NCBI RefSeq assembly: GCF_045865695.1
Contig: NZ_BAACAP010000223.1
Location: 33,315-97,314 of the forward strand
Direction of reading: 5' to 3'
From: Scytonema sp045865695
GTDB taxonomy: Bacteria; Cyanobacteriota; Cyanobacteriia; Cyanobacteriales; Nostocaceae
DNA: 64,000 nucleotides
In this document: in pieces, positions 62,514-64,000 of the stretch
How the letters are laid out: each line of letters starts with the position of its first letter
Numbering within the stretch: the stretch's first letter is position 1
Notes under the pieces: generated by a model
Database searches by the model: none
The model's input: the letters and a program-made list of their open reading frames with translations, nothing else
What the model was told of the DNA's origin: nothing
Program-made: the position numbers and the translations under genes

Positions 62514-64000
62514 ATGCAAGCGTATGATGTTGTAATTATTGGAGCAGGACACAACGGGTTAGTTTGTGCTGCCTACCTGTTAAAAGCTGGTTACAGCGTC
62601 TTGTTATTGGAAAAGCGTTCTGTTCCCGGTGGTGCGGCTACAACGGAGGAATGTTTGCCGAAGGAAGCACCAGGATTTAAATTTAACTTGTGTGCTATTG
62701 ACCACGAGTTTATTCATTTGGGGCCAGTTGTAGAAGAATTAGAGTTACACAAGTATGGTTTAGAATATTTAGAGTGCGATCCAGTTGTTTTCTGCCCCCA
62801 TCCTGACGGGAAGTACTTCTTAGGTCATAAGTCGCTAGAAAAAACTTGTGCAGAAATTGCTCGATATAGCGATCGCGATGCCAAAAAATATGCAGAATAT
62901 ACAAAGTATTGGCAGCGAGCACTTGGTGCAATGATTCCCATGTTCAACGCACCACCAAAATCAGTATTAGATATTTTAGGCAACTACGATATCGCCAAGA
63001 TAAAAGATTTATTTTCAGTGATTGGTTCTGCTAATAAAACGCTGGACTTTGTTCGCAACATGATGACTAGTGCAGAGGATCTTCTGAATGAGTGGTTTGA
63101 TTCGGAATTTTTGAAAGCACCTCTTGCAAGACTTGCGGCTGAATTAGGTGCGCCGCCCTCACAAAAAACCATTGCCATTGGTGCGATTATGATGGCAATG
63201 CGTCACGACCCCGGTATGGCAAGACCTCGTGGCGGTACTGGGGCATTAGTACAAGCTCTAGTCAATTTGGTAACAAGTAAGGGCGGTACTATCTTAACAG
63301 ATAGCCAAGTTAAGAAGATTTTGATAGATGACGGTCGTGCAGTCGGCGTCCAACTCGAAAATGGTACAGAGTATCGTGCTAAACATGGAGTCATCTCTAA
63401 TATTGATGCTCAGCGAGTCTTTTTACAATTAGTGGATACAAGCGATATCAATGCTGCCGATCCTAATTTAAGGGAAAGATTAGAACGTCGCATTGTGAAT
63501 AACAACGAAACTATCCTCAAGATAGACTTAGCTTTAAATGAAGCCCCACGGTTTGAACGCTATCAACATAGAGATGAATATCTGATTGGTTCCGTACTAA
63601 TTGCTGATTCTATCGCCCATGTTGAGCAAGCTCATAGTAAATGCACTTTGGGAGAAATTCCAGATTCCGATCCATCCATGTACGTAGTTGTGCCAACAAT
63701 GTTAGATCCGACAATGGCACCACCAGGAAAACACACCGTATGGATTGAGTTTTTTGCCCCATATCAAATTGCCAATGCAAATGGTACGGGATTAAAAGGA
63801 ACGGGTTGGACAGATGAACTCAAGAACAAAGTTGCAGATAGGGTTGTTGACAAATTAGCAGAATACGCGCCGAATGTGAAAGACGCAATAATTGCACGTC
63901 GTGTAGAAAGTCCGGCAGAATTGGGAGAAAGATTGGGTGCGTATAAAGGGAATTACTACCACATTGATATGACCTTAGATCAAATGGTATTCTTCCGTCC
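62514..64000 (+). CDS. crtO: Beta-carotene ketolase CrtO-type (partial, runs off the right edge)
   Basis: 495 codons are visible from the ATG at 62514, and the frame stays open to the edge. The dinucleotide-binding motif is VVIIGAGHNGLVCAAYLLKA at residues 6-25. The following SVPGGAATTEECLPKEAPGF, LCAIDHEFIHLGPVVEELEL and later MARPRGGTGALVQALVNLV are typical of CrtO. This flavoenzyme of the phytoene-desaturase family adds a 4-keto group to beta-carotene to give echinenone, used for photoprotection. The full length is normally about 560 residues, so around 65 are missing at the right. Confidence 0.93.
   Translation, partial: MQAYDVVIIGAGHNGLVCAAYLLKAGYSVLLLEKRSVPGGAATTEECLPKEAPGFKFNLCAIDHEFIHLGPVVEELELHKYGLEYLECDPVVFCPHPDGKYFLGHKSLEKTCAEIARYSDRDAKKYAEYTKYWQRALGAMIPMFNAPPKSVLDILGNYDIAKIKDLFSVIGSANKTLDFVRNMMTSAEDLLNEWFDSEFLKAPLARLAAELGAPPSQKTIAIGAIMMAMRHDPGMARPRGGTGALVQALVNLVTSKGGTILTDSQVKKILIDDGRAVGVQLENGTEYRAKHGVISNIDAQRVFLQLVDTSDINAADPNLRERLERRIVNNNETILKIDLALNEAPRFERYQHRDEYLIGSVLIADSIAHVEQAHSKCTLGEIPDSDPSMYVVVPTMLDPTMAPPGKHTVWIEFFAPYQIANANGTGLKGTGWTDELKNKVADRVVDKLAEYAPNVKDAIIARRVESPAELGERLGAYKGNYYHIDMTLDQMVFFR

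Noticed and set aside
1..64000. tRNA or rRNA genes
   Set aside because: No T-loop plus acceptor-stem pattern or rRNA-like stretch was recognised on either strand by eye; a tRNAscan-type search would be decisive.

Overview
The window looks like chromosome of a filamentous, Nostocales-type cyanobacterium. The grounds are: many HIP1 octamers (GCGATCGC), heptameric short tandem repeats between genes, two high-light-inducible protein genes, a SigA-type principal sigma factor, CYP110-like P450s, a CrtO-type ketolase and a GyrB intein matching the known cyanobacterial one. No tRNA or rRNA gene was recognised.

Layout. 1-4.1 kb: a leftward redox cluster (AraC regulator, two MDR quinone oxidoreductases, a broken SDR, a SnoaL-like protein). 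4.2-6.1 kb: CRISPR array 1, fused at its left end to a nuclease-gene fragment; its leader is followed by scars of cas2 and cas4. 6.1-9.7 kb: a second AraC regulator and a rightward stress/redox group (rubredoxin, SnoaL-like cyclase, exported cupin, WrbA-like flavoprotein). 10.1-29.8 kb: a type I-D CRISPR-Cas region. It holds a leftward operon cas3-cas10d-csc2-csc1-cas6-cas4-cas1-cas2, a divergent WYL regulator whose 3' end carries an IS5-type insertion, arrays 2 (16 spacers), 3 (47 spacers) and 4 (3 spacers, no leader), and two full copies of an Rpn/PD-(D/E)XK gene beside arrays. All arrays read leftward, so crRNAs carry the type I 5' handle ATTGAAAC. Modules of [Rpn gene, array, leader, cas2 3' end] recur, which points to segmental duplication.

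29.7-37.4 kb: a decayed AAA ATPase, an aldo/keto reductase, a MacB-type permease with its membrane fusion protein (no ATPase gene beside them), a TPR protein and a response regulator. 37.6-49.9 kb is housekeeping: gyrA, two hli genes, sigA, a gyrB carrying two inteins (435 and 551 residues, each with a homing endonuclease domain), and miaA. 50-54.6 kb is an accessory island: toxin-antitoxin remnants, a HicB-like protein, a pair of small Pro/Ser-linker membrane proteins, and an operon of a broken dual-OB gene with two DUF488 genes. 54.8-64 kb: a phosphoketolase-like enzyme, a P450 cluster (one internally deleted, two intact), a DUF2993 protein and the start of crtO.

How the parts fit. The I-D operon has all the expected parts: adaptation (Cas1, Cas2, Cas4), processing (Cas6), Cascade (Csc1, Csc2, Cas10d) and helicase (Cas3'). 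It could serve all the arrays, since their repeats share length and handle. The most unusual signals are the repeated Rpn-array-leader modules with cas scars, a spacer that reads as an intrinsic terminator inside array 3, repeat variants that record array history, the doubly intein-split gyrB, and the dual-OB/DUF488/DUF488 operon with one nonsense codon.
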